From Kitasatospora sp. MMS16-BH015 (GTDB taxonomy: Bacteria; Actinomycetota; Actinomycetes; Streptomycetales; Streptomycetaceae), in NCBI RefSeq assembly GCF_002943525.1, contig NZ_CP025394.1, forward strand, positions 620,001 through 684,000: a DNA stretch of 64,000 bases, given 5' to 3'. Positions 35,471 through 43,069 of this stretch are shown piece by piece. The position numbers and the translations under genes are program-made. The stretch's first letter is position 1. The number at the start of each line of letters is the position of its first letter. The notes below the pieces were generated by a model. That model searched no databases. It saw only the letters and a list, made by a program, of their open reading frames with translations, and had not been told where the DNA came from.

Positions 35471-36595
35471 ATGACCGACCGCGCCTACCTCGACCACGCC
35501 GGCTTCGGCCGGCTGCGGCCGCCCGCGCTGAGCGCGATGCGGACCGCACTGGAGGAGGTGATGCCCTACGGCAGCGTCGAGTTGGGCCAGGTCTTCTGGG
35601 CCCGCAACGCGGCCCGCCGCACCATGGCCGGGCTGCTGAACCGCTCCCCGGCGGAGATCGCCTTCGTCCCGAACACCTCCACCGGCGTGCACCTGGTGGC
35701 CGACGGCCTGGACTGGCGGCCGGGCGACCGGGTGGTGCTCTTCGACCGGGACTTCCCCGCCAACGTCCGGCCCTGGCTCCGACTCGCCCGCCAGGGCGTG
35801 GAGTTCGACTGGGTGCCGATGCGCGAGGGCGGCCACCGGCTGGAGGACCTGGCGGCCGTGCTCACGCCGGCTACCCGCCTGATCGCCGTCAGCCACGTCA
35901 ACTTCGCCACCGGCTTCCGGATCGACCTGGCGGCCGTCTGCGCGCTGGCCGCCGAGGTCGGCGCCCTGGTCAGCGTGGACGCCGTGCAGAGCCTCGGGGC
36001 CCTCCCGCTCGACCTCACCGCGACCCCGGTCGACTTCCTCGCGGCCGGCGCGCACAAGTGGCTCGGCGGCCCCACCGGCACCGGCGTCTTCTACTGCCGG
36101 GCCGACCGCCTGGAGCTGCTGCGCTCCACCCCGACCGGCTGGTACGGCTTCGAGGGCGCGGCCGAACTCACCAAGGGCCCGGGCCCGCTCAGCTACCAGC
36201 TGCCCGAACGGCCGGCCGCGGCCCGGGTCGAGGGCGGCATGTACGACCTGGTGGGCATGGTCGGCCTGGCCGCCACCCTGGCCGAGCTGGCCGAGCTCGG
36301 CCTCGACACGGTGGCGCCCCGGGTGCTCGCCCACGCCCAGCGGCTCCGCCAGGGCCTGGCGGAGCTCGGCCTCACCGCGGCCACCCCCTCCACCGGCCCC
36401 GACTGCCCCTCGAATTCCGGGATCGTGAGCTTCTCGTGTCCAGAAGTGGACAGTGCGGAGCTGGTGGCCGCGCTGGCACACTCCGGCGTACAGGTATCCG
36501 TTCCGGCCGGCCTGGTGCGGGTCTCCCCGCATTATTGGACGACCGACGAGGAAATAGATCTCTTCCTTCTGACGATGAAGGAAATCAAGCCTTGA
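35471..36595 (+). CDS. Class-V aminotransferase-fold PLP enzyme
   Basis: 374 residues; ATG with GGAGGG just upstream. Seen: AYLDHAGFG at the N-terminus, SVDAVQSLGALPLDL with the PLP-binding Asp, and AAGAHKWLGGPTGTG with Schiff-base Lys196. It lacks the Cys loop of cysteine desulfurases (SufS/IscS). It is closer to isopenicillin-N-epimerase/EgtE-like members, which epimerise, cleave C-S bonds or transaminate. Lying directly before two Cys-containing peptides, it is the best candidate for their modification, but no peptide-acting member is known to me. Confidence 0.85.
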   Translation: MTDRAYLDHAGFGRLRPPALSAMRTALEEVMPYGSVELGQVFWARNAARRTMAGLLNRSPAEIAFVPNTSTGVHLVADGLDWRPGDRVVLFDRDFPANVRPWLRLARQGVEFDWVPMREGGHRLEDLAAVLTPATRLIAVSHVNFATGFRIDLAAVCALAAEVGALVSVDAVQSLGALPLDLTATPVDFLAAGAHKWLGGPTGTGVFYCRADRLELLRSTPTGWYGFEGAAELTKGPGPLSYQLPERPAAARVEGGMYDLVGMVGLAATLAELAELGLDTVAPRVLAHAQRLRQGLAELGLTAATPSTGPDCPSNSGIVSFSCPEVDSAELVAALAHSGVQVSVPAGLVRVSPHYWTTDEEIDLFLLTMKEIKP

Positions 36596-36681
36596 CGGCC
36601 CTGACGGGTTGTCATACGTTCCCCTCACCGCGCTGCCGCCGACAATCGGCGGCCGACGAATTCACCGAAGGGAGTTGCGAA

Positions 36682-36777
36682 ATGGCGTACGAGTCCTGGG
36701 AGATGCTGACCGACGAGGTCGAGGTCACCACGGGTTCGGCCGACTGCTGGACCTGCCTGGTCGACGACGCGGCCTGA
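36682..36777 (+). CDS. Precursor peptide 1 with CWTC motif
   Basis: 31 residues: begins MAYESWEMLTDEVEV, ends with DCWTC (21-25) and LVDDAA. The ribosome site AAGGGAG lies eight bases before the ATG. It is 26/31 identical to the next peptide, and differences are at positions 8, 10, 15, 19 and 27 only, outside the CWTC. Short acidic leader plus conserved Cys/Trp core is the form of a RiPP precursor. Too short for automatic gene finders and easily missed. Confidence 0.82.
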   Translation: MAYESWEMLTDEVEVTTGSADCWTCLVDDAA

Positions 36778-36819
36778 TTCGCTCCGATTGTTCGCGCTTT
36801 CATCGAAAGGAGTCACACC

Positions 36820-36915
36820 ATGGCTTACGAGTCCTGGGAATCCCTCGCCGACGAGGTCGAGATCACGACCGGTGCGGCCGACTGTTGGACCTGTCTGATG
36901 GATGACGCGGCCTGA
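36820..36915 (+). CDS. Precursor peptide 2 with CWTC motif
   Basis: 31 residues: begins MAYESWESLADEVEI and ends with DCWTC (21-25) and LMDDAA. Its own ribosome site AAAGGAG lies before the ATG, 42 bases after peptide 1. Substitutions against peptide 1 are conservative (Val/Ile, Ser/Ala, Thr/Ala, Val/Met) or exposed. Two independent ATG-to-stop frames with ribosome sites and the same protein sequence, but different codons, show selection on the peptide. Confidence 0.85.
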   Translation: MAYESWESLADEVEITTGAADCWTCLMDDAA

Positions 36916-36995
36916 TCCGCGGCACCGCAGATGCGCCCGGCGGCTCTCCGGCCGCCGGGCGTTTCGCCAATCTCCGAGACGATGGGAATGACGCC

Positions 36996-39518
36996 GTGAG
37001 CCGCTGGGAGTTCAGTCACGGAAAGGTCGGGGTGAATTCCCCGAGCTGGTTGACCTTCGAGGTGCACCGGCCGTACTTCGACGGCGCCGCCTCGCCGCTG
37101 ACGGTGATCCAGGCCCGCGCCGCGGTGCTCGCCGCCCGCCGGTTCGAGACCCGCTCACCGCAGGCCCTGCGGTTCGGCATGACGATGCCCGCCAGCTACC
37201 GGCGGTTGCTCGTCGAGGAGTCGCGGCTGCACGACTACCGGGCCACCACCCCGCTGGACCTCCCCGAGCACCTGGCCTCCCGCGACTGGCGGCGGATGAC
37301 CGAGGCGTACCGGCACCACGCCGAGCTGGACGAGACCGAGCGCACCGGCCTGGCCCACTGGCTGGTGGCGGCCTGCCTGCTGCCCGCCGTCCTGGAGCTG
37401 CTGCCCGCCGACCTGACCGCCGAGCGCTGCCAGCAGGCCGTCCCGGCCGGCCTCCAAGCGGCCCGCGCCGTCGCGCTGTTCGGCCTGGAGGGCCTCTCCG
37501 AGCGCACCATGGCCGCGTACCGCCCGCTGGTCGAGCACCCGGCGCCCACCCTGACCCATGTGCACGCGGTGGCCGGCTGGGGCTACCTGCTGGCCCGGCA
37601 CGGCGGTGACGACTCGGCCGTGCCGGAGCACCTCGACCGGGCCGCCGGGCTGCTCGCCGAGCTGGCCGACCGGCTCTCGCCCTTCGAACTCACCGTGGTC
37701 CGGGCCAGGTTGGCACTGCGCGAGGCGATGCTCGCCGAGCGCCGCCAGGACCACGCCGGGGGTGCCGAACGGCTGGCAGCCGCCTGGCAGGCCGTCTCGG
37801 CGCTCGAAGCCCCGGACGGCGACGAGGAGTTGGTACTCCTGGAGACCAGGCGGCGGCTGATCGACCGGCGGCTGGAGCTGGCGGTGCGCCTGGGCGACAC
37901 CGCCACCGAACGGACCGCCCTGGCCGAGGGGGTGGCGCTCGACCCGACCTGCGTCAAGCTGCGGATGCAGTCCGCCCAGGCCCACCAGCGGGCCGGTGAG
38001 CCCGAACTCGCCCTTCGCGACTACCTGCACGCCGCCCGGCTCGGCCCCTACGGCACCGGCTTCGCCCTGCTCCGCGCGGCCGACTGCGCCGAGCAGACCG
38101 GCGAGCGGGAGTTCGCCCGGGTGCTGACCGAGCGGGCCTTCCGCGCGGCCCCGCGCGCCTCGGCCACCCGGGACGGGCTGATCGCCCGCTGCCTGGCCGA
38201 GGGCGACGAGCCGCTGGCCGAGCTGGTCCGGCTGGCCGCCGAGCGCGATCCGGAGCGCCCGTACCTCAACAACTGGCACTACCGGATGCACGCCGCCTAC
38301 TTCAACCTCGGCGAATCCCACTCCCCGGGCCTGTACGCCAAGTTGCCCACCCTCGCCTTCGAGCACGCGCAGCGCGGCGAGTTCCCGGCCGTGAACTGGC
38401 AGCGCCTGATGCCGCCGGCCTTCCGCACCAACCTGATCCGCGAATCCGGCCTGACCGAATTCGCCGTGGACCACCCCGCCGAGCTCCCAGCCCGGCTGCG
38501 CACCCCGGCCTGGGACGAACTCTGTCGCTGGGTCGAGGAGTTCGAGGGCTACGACACCGAGCGCAAGCACCAGGTGGCGGTGGTGCTCTTCCGGCTCGGC
38601 TTCGCCAAGCTGGTGCTGCGGCTGCTGCCCTTCCGGCCCGCCACCGAGCTGACCACCACCGCCGAACTGCGGCTGCACCACTGGCTGGACGTGGTCCGCT
38701 GGGTCACCTCGGTGGGGCAGGGCACGGTGGTGCACCCCGCCAACTCGGCCGCGATCGCGGCGCATCCGGCCTGCTCCACCCACCTGCGGTTCGTCATCGC
38801 GGTGTTCTCGGTGATCTTCGAGGCGCGCGAGACCCGGTCGCTGGAGACCGCACTGGCCTGGCGGGAGACGGGCGAGAAGGCGATGGCCGAGCTGCTGGCC
38901 GATCCGGGCTACTCGGATTTCGAGAAGGCCATGTTGGAGAGCCGGTTCTACCGTAGCGTCAGCTACGTGCCCTTCCTCCAGCAGGACGCCGAGCGGCTCG
39001 CCGCCGACATGGACCGGGCCGAGGAGCTGGCCCGCGCGGTGCCCGCCGTCGGCGAGTACCAGGAGTTCCTGCGCCGGGAGAACCTGCGGGCCTGCGTGGA
39101 GAGCCGGTCCAAGGAGTTCTACGCCTTCGGCGCGAACGAGCGGGCGCACCGGCTGGTCGCCGAGGCGCTGGCGATCGACCCGTACGAACCGAAGACGCAC
39201 ATCGAGGTCGCGGAGGGCCTGATGAAGGAAGGCAACCCCGAGGAGGCGGCCCGCAGTTACCTGCGGACGGCCCGGCTCGGCCCGGTCTCCACGGCCTTCG
39301 GCTACGCGGCGGCCGGCGACTGCTTCGCCCGCGCCGGGCGCGAGTTGCTGGCCGAGGACTGCTTCTTCCAGGCCCTGCGGATCGACCCGTACGCCATCTC
39401 GGCCGCCCGGGGCTGGGCCGGCGTCGGCGCGGCGGGCGGCATGCCCGAGCTCGCCACCGCCTACCTGGCCGACCTGGAGGCCTGGGGAGCGGCCCGCCGG
39501 GCCGCGCGCACCGCATGA
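36996..39518 (+). CDS. Large TPR-repeat protein of the peptide cluster
   Basis: 840 residues, GTG start, soluble. N-terminal region (1-130) without recognised fold, then helical repeats. TPR-like units are clear in two places: about 300-370 (ALAEGVALDPTCVKLRMQSA; ALRDYLHAARLGP) and 705-800 (RLVAEALAIDPYEPKTHIEV; AARSYLRTARLGPVSTAFGY). There is no radical-SAM, YcaO or other known RiPP enzyme motif. It may bind the peptide leader as a scaffold or hold an unknown enzyme domain. Coupled to the aminopeptidase gene by ATGA. Confidence 0.78.
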   Translation: MSRWEFSHGKVGVNSPSWLTFEVHRPYFDGAASPLTVIQARAAVLAARRFETRSPQALRFGMTMPASYRRLLVEESRLHDYRATTPLDLPEHLASRDWRRMTEAYRHHAELDETERTGLAHWLVAACLLPAVLELLPADLTAERCQQAVPAGLQAARAVALFGLEGLSERTMAAYRPLVEHPAPTLTHVHAVAGWGYLLARHGGDDSAVPEHLDRAAGLLAELADRLSPFELTVVRARLALREAMLAERRQDHAGGAERLAAAWQAVSALEAPDGDEELVLLETRRRLIDRRLELAVRLGDTATERTALAEGVALDPTCVKLRMQSAQAHQRAGEPELALRDYLHAARLGPYGTGFALLRAADCAEQTGEREFARVLTERAFRAAPRASATRDGLIARCLAEGDEPLAELVRLAAERDPERPYLNNWHYRMHAAYFNLGESHSPGLYAKLPTLAFEHAQRGEFPAVNWQRLMPPAFRTNLIRESGLTEFAVDHPAELPARLRTPAWDELCRWVEEFEGYDTERKHQVAVVLFRLGFAKLVLRLLPFRPATELTTTAELRLHHWLDVVRWVTSVGQGTVVHPANSAAIAAHPACSTHLRFVIAVFSVIFEARETRSLETALAWRETGEKAMAELLADPGYSDFEKAMLESRFYRSVSYVPFLQQDAERLAADMDRAEELARAVPAVGEYQEFLRRENLRACVESRSKEFYAFGANERAHRLVAEALAIDPYEPKTHIEVAEGLMKEGNPEEAARSYLRTARLGPVSTAFGYAAAGDCFARAGRELLAEDCFFQALRIDPYAISAARGWAGVGAAGGMPELATAYLADLEAWGAARRAARTA

Positions 39519-41065
39519 GCGCCCAGTGGCGGCTCGCCCCGCAGCAGCCCGCCGACGTGGACGCCGTGGTGGTGCCGGTCTTCGCCGGTGAGCTGCCCGC
39601 CGACCTGACCGCCGCCTTCCTCGCCGGCACCGGCTTCACCGGCGCCCTGGGCCAGGTGCTCCACCTCCCCGGCGAGCCGGTCCGGGTGCTCTGGGGCTGC
39701 GGCCCCCGCGCCGCCCTCGACCCCACCACCACCCGCACCGCCGCCGCCCACCTGGCCCGCGCCGTCCGCGACCACCGCCGCCTGGCCCTGCACGCCCCGG
39801 GCCCGGCCCTGCGCGAACTCGCCGAGGGCTACCTGCTCGGCGCCTACCGCTACGCCGGGCACTTCTCCACCGAGGAGGCCGTCCGCCGCACCGCCCCGGA
39901 CCAGGTGATCGACCTGCTCCCGGCCGAGGCCGCCACCGAATCCGCCCACCACGCCGGGCCCACCACCGAATCCGCCCACCACGCCGGGCCCACCGCCGAA
40001 GCCGCCCACCACACCGGGTCCACCGCCGAAGCCGCCCCCGAAACCGCTCGCCACAGCGGGCCCGCCACCGAGGCGGCCCTCGCAGCCGGCCTCCGGGTCG
40101 GCGCGGCCGTCGCCCTCGCCCGGGACCTGGTCAACGAGCCCGGGGCCGAGCTGACTCCCCCGCTCTTCGCCGAGCGCGCGCTCAAGCTCGCGGCCGAGAC
40201 CGGCCTGGAGTGCGAGGTCTGGGACGCCCAGCGGATCGCCCACGAGCGGCTCGGCGGGCTGCTCGGGGTGAGCCGGGGCTCGCTGGTGCCGCCCCGGCTG
40301 GTCCGGCTGCGGTACCGCCCCGCCGGCGGGTCCGAGCGGCGGATCGCGCTGGTCGGCAAGGGCGTCACCTACGACGCGGGCGGCCTGGCGCTCAAGCCGA
40401 ACGCCGAACTCGCCACCATGAAGGCCGACATGGCGGGTGCGGCGGCGGTGCTGGCCGCGATGTCCGTGCTGCCGGCGCTGAGCTGCCCGGTCGCGGTGGA
40501 CGGCTGGCTGCCGCTCACCGAGAACATGCCGAACGCGGACCCGATCCGGGTCGGCGACGTGCTCACCATGCGCAGCGGCACCACGGTGGAGGTCCGGCAC
40601 GCCGACGCCGAGGGCCGGTTGATCATGGCGGACGCGCTGACCCTGGCCGCCGAGACCCGGCCGGACGCGATCCTCGACCTGGCCACCCTGACCGACGCCG
40701 CCGCGGTGGCCCTGGGCCGCCGGATCGCGGCGGTGATGGCCACCGACGAGGAGCTGCTGGCCCGGCTGCTGGCGGCCTCGGCCCGGGCGGGCGAGCGCTG
40801 CTGGCCGCTCCCGCTGCCACCCGACTACGGCGGGCAGCTGCACTCCCGGGTGGCCGACCTGGTCAACTACACCCTGGGCGTGCGGCACGGCACGGCGATG
40901 CTGGCCGGGCTCTTCCTCCAGCACTTCGTCCCCCCGGGCACCCCGTGGGCCCACCTGGACATCCAGGGCACGGCGCTCTCCGACGCGGACGACCCCGAGT
41001 GGGGTCTGGGCGGGACGGGGTTCGGCGTCCGCACCCTGGTGGAGCTGCTGACCGCCGGTGGCTGA
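39515..41065 (+). CDS. M17 leucyl-aminopeptidase-type peptidase
   Basis: 516 residues. The ATG overlaps the stop of the TPR gene. Active-site set is complete: Lys282 and Asp287 in VGKGVTYDAGG, Lys294 in LKP, Asp in MKADMAGA, and Asp364, Glu366, Arg368 in ADAEGR. Expected to be a two-zinc cytosolic aminopeptidase that trims N-terminal residues. The linker between the N-terminal and catalytic domains carries tandem 10-residue repeats (see repeat). In this cluster it probably removes the leader of the CWTC peptides; a housekeeping pepA role is less likely given the coupling. Confidence 0.87.
   Translation: MSAQWRLAPQQPADVDAVVVPVFAGELPADLTAAFLAGTGFTGALGQVLHLPGEPVRVLWGCGPRAALDPTTTRTAAAHLARAVRDHRRLALHAPGPALRELAEGYLLGAYRYAGHFSTEEAVRRTAPDQVIDLLPAEAATESAHHAGPTTESAHHAGPTAEAAHHTGSTAEAAPETARHSGPATEAALAAGLRVGAAVALARDLVNEPGAELTPPLFAERALKLAAETGLECEVWDAQRIAHERLGGLLGVSRGSLVPPRLVRLRYRPAGGSERRIALVGKGVTYDAGGLALKPNAELATMKADMAGAAAVLAAMSVLPALSCPVAVDGWLPLTENMPNADPIRVGDVLTMRSGTTVEVRHADAEGRLIMADALTLAAETRPDAILDLATLTDAAAVALGRRIAAVMATDEELLARLLAASARAGERCWPLPLPPDYGGQLHSRVADLVNYTLGVRHGTAMLAGLFLQHFVPPGTPWAHLDIQGTALSDADDPEWGLGGTGFGVRTLVELLTAGG
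39938..40066 (+). repeat. 30-base tandem repeat in the M17 peptidase gene
   Basis: Three clear 30-base units (39938-39967, 39968-39997, 39998-40027), encoding ESAHHAGPTT, ESAHHAGPTA and EAAHHTGSTA, and a diverged fourth. Units 1 and 2 differ by one base, showing recent duplication. Confidence 0.85.
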
Positions 41066-41126
41066 GCGCTTGCTCAGCCCGTGTCGCCCATCCGGGTGAG
41101 CCGTCCTTCGCCTACCATCCCAAGAC

Positions 41127-41795
41127 ATGAGCAGGTACGGGTGGGTGGCGGCGGTCGTGGTGCTGATGGTGGGTCTGGCGGGCTGCCGGGCGGCGGACCC
41201 TTCCTCCGCCGCCGCCACTCCGCTCCCCACCACCACGAAGTCGGCCGCGCCCTCCCCGAAGCCGGCCTCGCCCTCCGCCAAGGCCACCGGGCCCACCACG
41301 GGCACCGGCTACGACCCGGCGGCCTTCGCCCCGCAGGTCCGCGCCTGGGCGGCGAAGACGGACATCAGCCCCCGGCTGCTGCTCGCGGTGCTCTACAACG
41401 AGGCGTACAAGCCGCACGATCCGGACCTGGAACGGGCCTGGCAGCGCCTCAAGCCGGATTCGGCCTTCGGGATCGCCAACATGCACCGGGCCGCCTTCGA
41501 CGAGACCAAGGCCGAGCACTTCCCGAACCGGAACTGGGAGGAGCTGCCGGACGACCCGAACCTCGCGATCCAGGCCGCCGCCTGGTACCTCGCCGGGCTG
41601 GCCGACCAGCTGCCCGAGCAGCGAAGTTCTTCCTACACGAAGGAAGAACTCCTCGCCCTCGGCTACAACACCGGCCCCGGCAACATGCTCGCCTTCGCCC
41701 GCGGCGCGCACCCGGGGGCGCAGGCGCAGTCGTACCTGGACCATCTGCATGCCAACCTGCCGAAGGCCGAGCAGGCCCTCGCGAAGCAGGACTGA
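41127..41795 (+). CDS. Lipoprotein with lytic-transglycosylase-like fold
   Basis: 222 residues. Lipobox LAGC with Cys20, then a Pro/Ser/Thr-rich linker to about 60, then an SLT/lysozyme-like domain (LLLAVLYNEAYKPHD with Glu91 in the position of the catalytic Glu, FGIANMH, LGYNTGPGNMLAFA). It is anchored to the outer face of the membrane and expected to cut peptidoglycan. A -10-like TACCAT eight bases before the ATG suggests a short or absent leader. Neighbour of the rpf gene, a second cell-wall gene. Confidence 0.83.
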   Translation: MSRYGWVAAVVVLMVGLAGCRAADPSSAAATPLPTTTKSAAPSPKPASPSAKATGPTTGTGYDPAAFAPQVRAWAAKTDISPRLLLAVLYNEAYKPHDPDLERAWQRLKPDSAFGIANMHRAAFDETKAEHFPNRNWEELPDDPNLAIQAAAWYLAGLADQLPEQRSSSYTKEELLALGYNTGPGNMLAFARGAHPGAQAQSYLDHLHANLPKAEQALAKQD

Positions 41796-41846
41796 CGACG
41801 AGGCACCCGAGACGCGTGTTGATTGTGTGATGGTCGGGTTGCCGGG

Positions 41847-41876
41847 TTGTTATCTGAGCGAGATCCGCTCTAGTCT
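41847..41876 (+). promoter_or_regulatory. Promoter of the riboswitch-rpf transcript
   Basis: TTGTTA (41847-41852), 18-base spacer, TAGTCT (41871-41876), about 35 bases before the riboswitch core. Confidence 0.55.
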
Positions 41877-41911
41877 CACGGCAGCCCGAACTCCACGGGC
41901 CCCGGACGCGG

Positions 41912-42080
41912 CCACGCCGAATCCCGCCCACCGCGCTTCCGGGACAACGACGCAGACCCCTGGGCGGGAGCGGGGGACCCACGTACCACGCCGTGCCCCA
42001 CGGCTCGGGGTGAAGCCGCCCAGCGCGGCCGGGCCACTCTCCGGTCCGAACCCGACAGCTCACTTCGCAGGCGTGCGGAG
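41912..42080 (+). ncRNA. ydaO-type c-di-AMP riboswitch
   Basis: The leader of the rpf gene has the signature blocks of the ydaO/yuaA class in order: GCCGAATCC at the 5' side, GCGGGGGACCCACG, CGGGGTGAAGCC, then CCGAACCCGACAGCTCAC and TTCGCAGGC near the 3' side, followed by the ribosome site GGAGAGGGA. In Streptomyces this class is known to sit before rpfA and to lower its expression when c-di-AMP is high. Confidence 0.88.
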
Positions 42081-42091
42081 AGGGACAACTG

Positions 42092-43060
42092 ATGGTCTTC
42101 TCGGGCTCCGGACGACACCGCCGCCCCACCCAGACCGACCGCGCGGTGGCCGCCGCCTCCGTCGCCGGAGTCGGACTGGCCCTGCCGCTGCTCACCGCCG
42201 CAGGTGCGCACGCCGCGCCGGTCACCGCCTGGCAGACCGTCGCGCACTGCGCGAGCGGCGGCAACTGGGCCTCCAACGACGGCGAGGGCGGCTACGGCGG
42301 CCTCCAGATCAGCCTCAAGGACTGGAGCCGCTACGGCGGCGACCAGTACGCGGCGCAGCCCGACCACGCGACCGAGGCGCAGCAGATCGCCGTCGCCGAG
42401 CAGATCCTCACCGCCAAGGGCCCCGGCCTCTGGGACAGCTGCGGCTCCGCGCTGACCACCGCCCCGGCCACCCCCACCCCGCCGACGGCCCCGACCACCC
42501 CGGTCACGCCGACCACCCCCACGGCCCCGGCCACCGCCACCCCTGACCCGGTGGCCACCGTCCCGGGCGGCACCCCGACCACCCCCACCTCCCCGGTCAC
42601 GCCGGTCACGCCGCCGACGGCGGTCACGCCTGCCGCCCCGGCGACCACGCCCACCCCGGCCCCGACCGCCACCACGCAGCCGACCACGGGCCAGCCCGCC
42701 ACCGCGCAGCCGAGCACCCCGCAGCCCCCGGCCGCCCAGCCCGGCACGCCCCAGCCCACCGCCTCCCAGTCGACGGGCGACCAGCCCACCCCGGCCCCGA
42801 CCGCCACCACGCAGCCGACCACCCCGACCGGCCAGACCGCCGAGGCCCCGCAGCCCGCCCCGGCCGCGCCCGCCGCCCCGGCCACGCCCGCCCCCGCCGC
42901 CCCGCAGGACTACACCGTCCTTCCCGGCGACACCCTCTCGGACATCTCGAACACCTACCACCTCGGCGGCTGGCAGCACGTCTACGACCACAACCAGACC
43001 ACCGTCGGCACCGACCCGAACCTGATCCACCCCGGCCAGGTCCTCCACCTCGGCAGCTAG
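42092..43060 (+). CDS. rpfA: Resuscitation-promoting factor-like protein with LysM; catalytic Glu replaced
   Basis: 322 residues: signal peptide to about 41 (TAAGAHA), an Rpf/transglycosylase domain (about 44-116, YGGLQISLKDWSRYGG), a Pro/Thr linker of about 150 residues, and a C-terminal LysM (DYTVLPGDTLSDISNTY). The linker would span the cell wall, with LysM binding peptidoglycan. The usual CESGGNW motif, whose Glu is catalytic in Rpf, reads CASGGNW here (Ala54, codon GCG). The protein may be a wall-binding, inactive paralogue. Riboswitch control matches rpfA of streptomycetes, so the symbol is used by analogy. Confidence 0.85.
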   Translation: MVFSGSGRHRRPTQTDRAVAAASVAGVGLALPLLTAAGAHAAPVTAWQTVAHCASGGNWASNDGEGGYGGLQISLKDWSRYGGDQYAAQPDHATEAQQIAVAEQILTAKGPGLWDSCGSALTTAPATPTPPTAPTTPVTPTTPTAPATATPDPVATVPGGTPTTPTSPVTPVTPPTAVTPAAPATTPTPAPTATTQPTTGQPATAQPSTPQPPAAQPGTPQPTASQSTGDQPTPAPTATTQPTTPTGQTAEAPQPAPAAPAAPATPAPAAPQDYTVLPGDTLSDISNTYHLGGWQHVYDHNQTTVGTDPNLIHPGQVLHLGS

Positions 43061-43069
43061 CGCAGCGGG

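Noticed and set aside
36609-36905. 98-residue frame overlapping both CWTC peptides
   Set aside because: Different reading frame without ribosome site; the two 31-codon frames show matching protein sequence with different codons, so they are the real ones.
34230-41065. Lanthipeptide, lasso or thiopeptide cluster
   Set aside because: No LanB/LanC/LanM, asparagine-synthetase-like cyclase, transglutaminase-like protease or YcaO is present.
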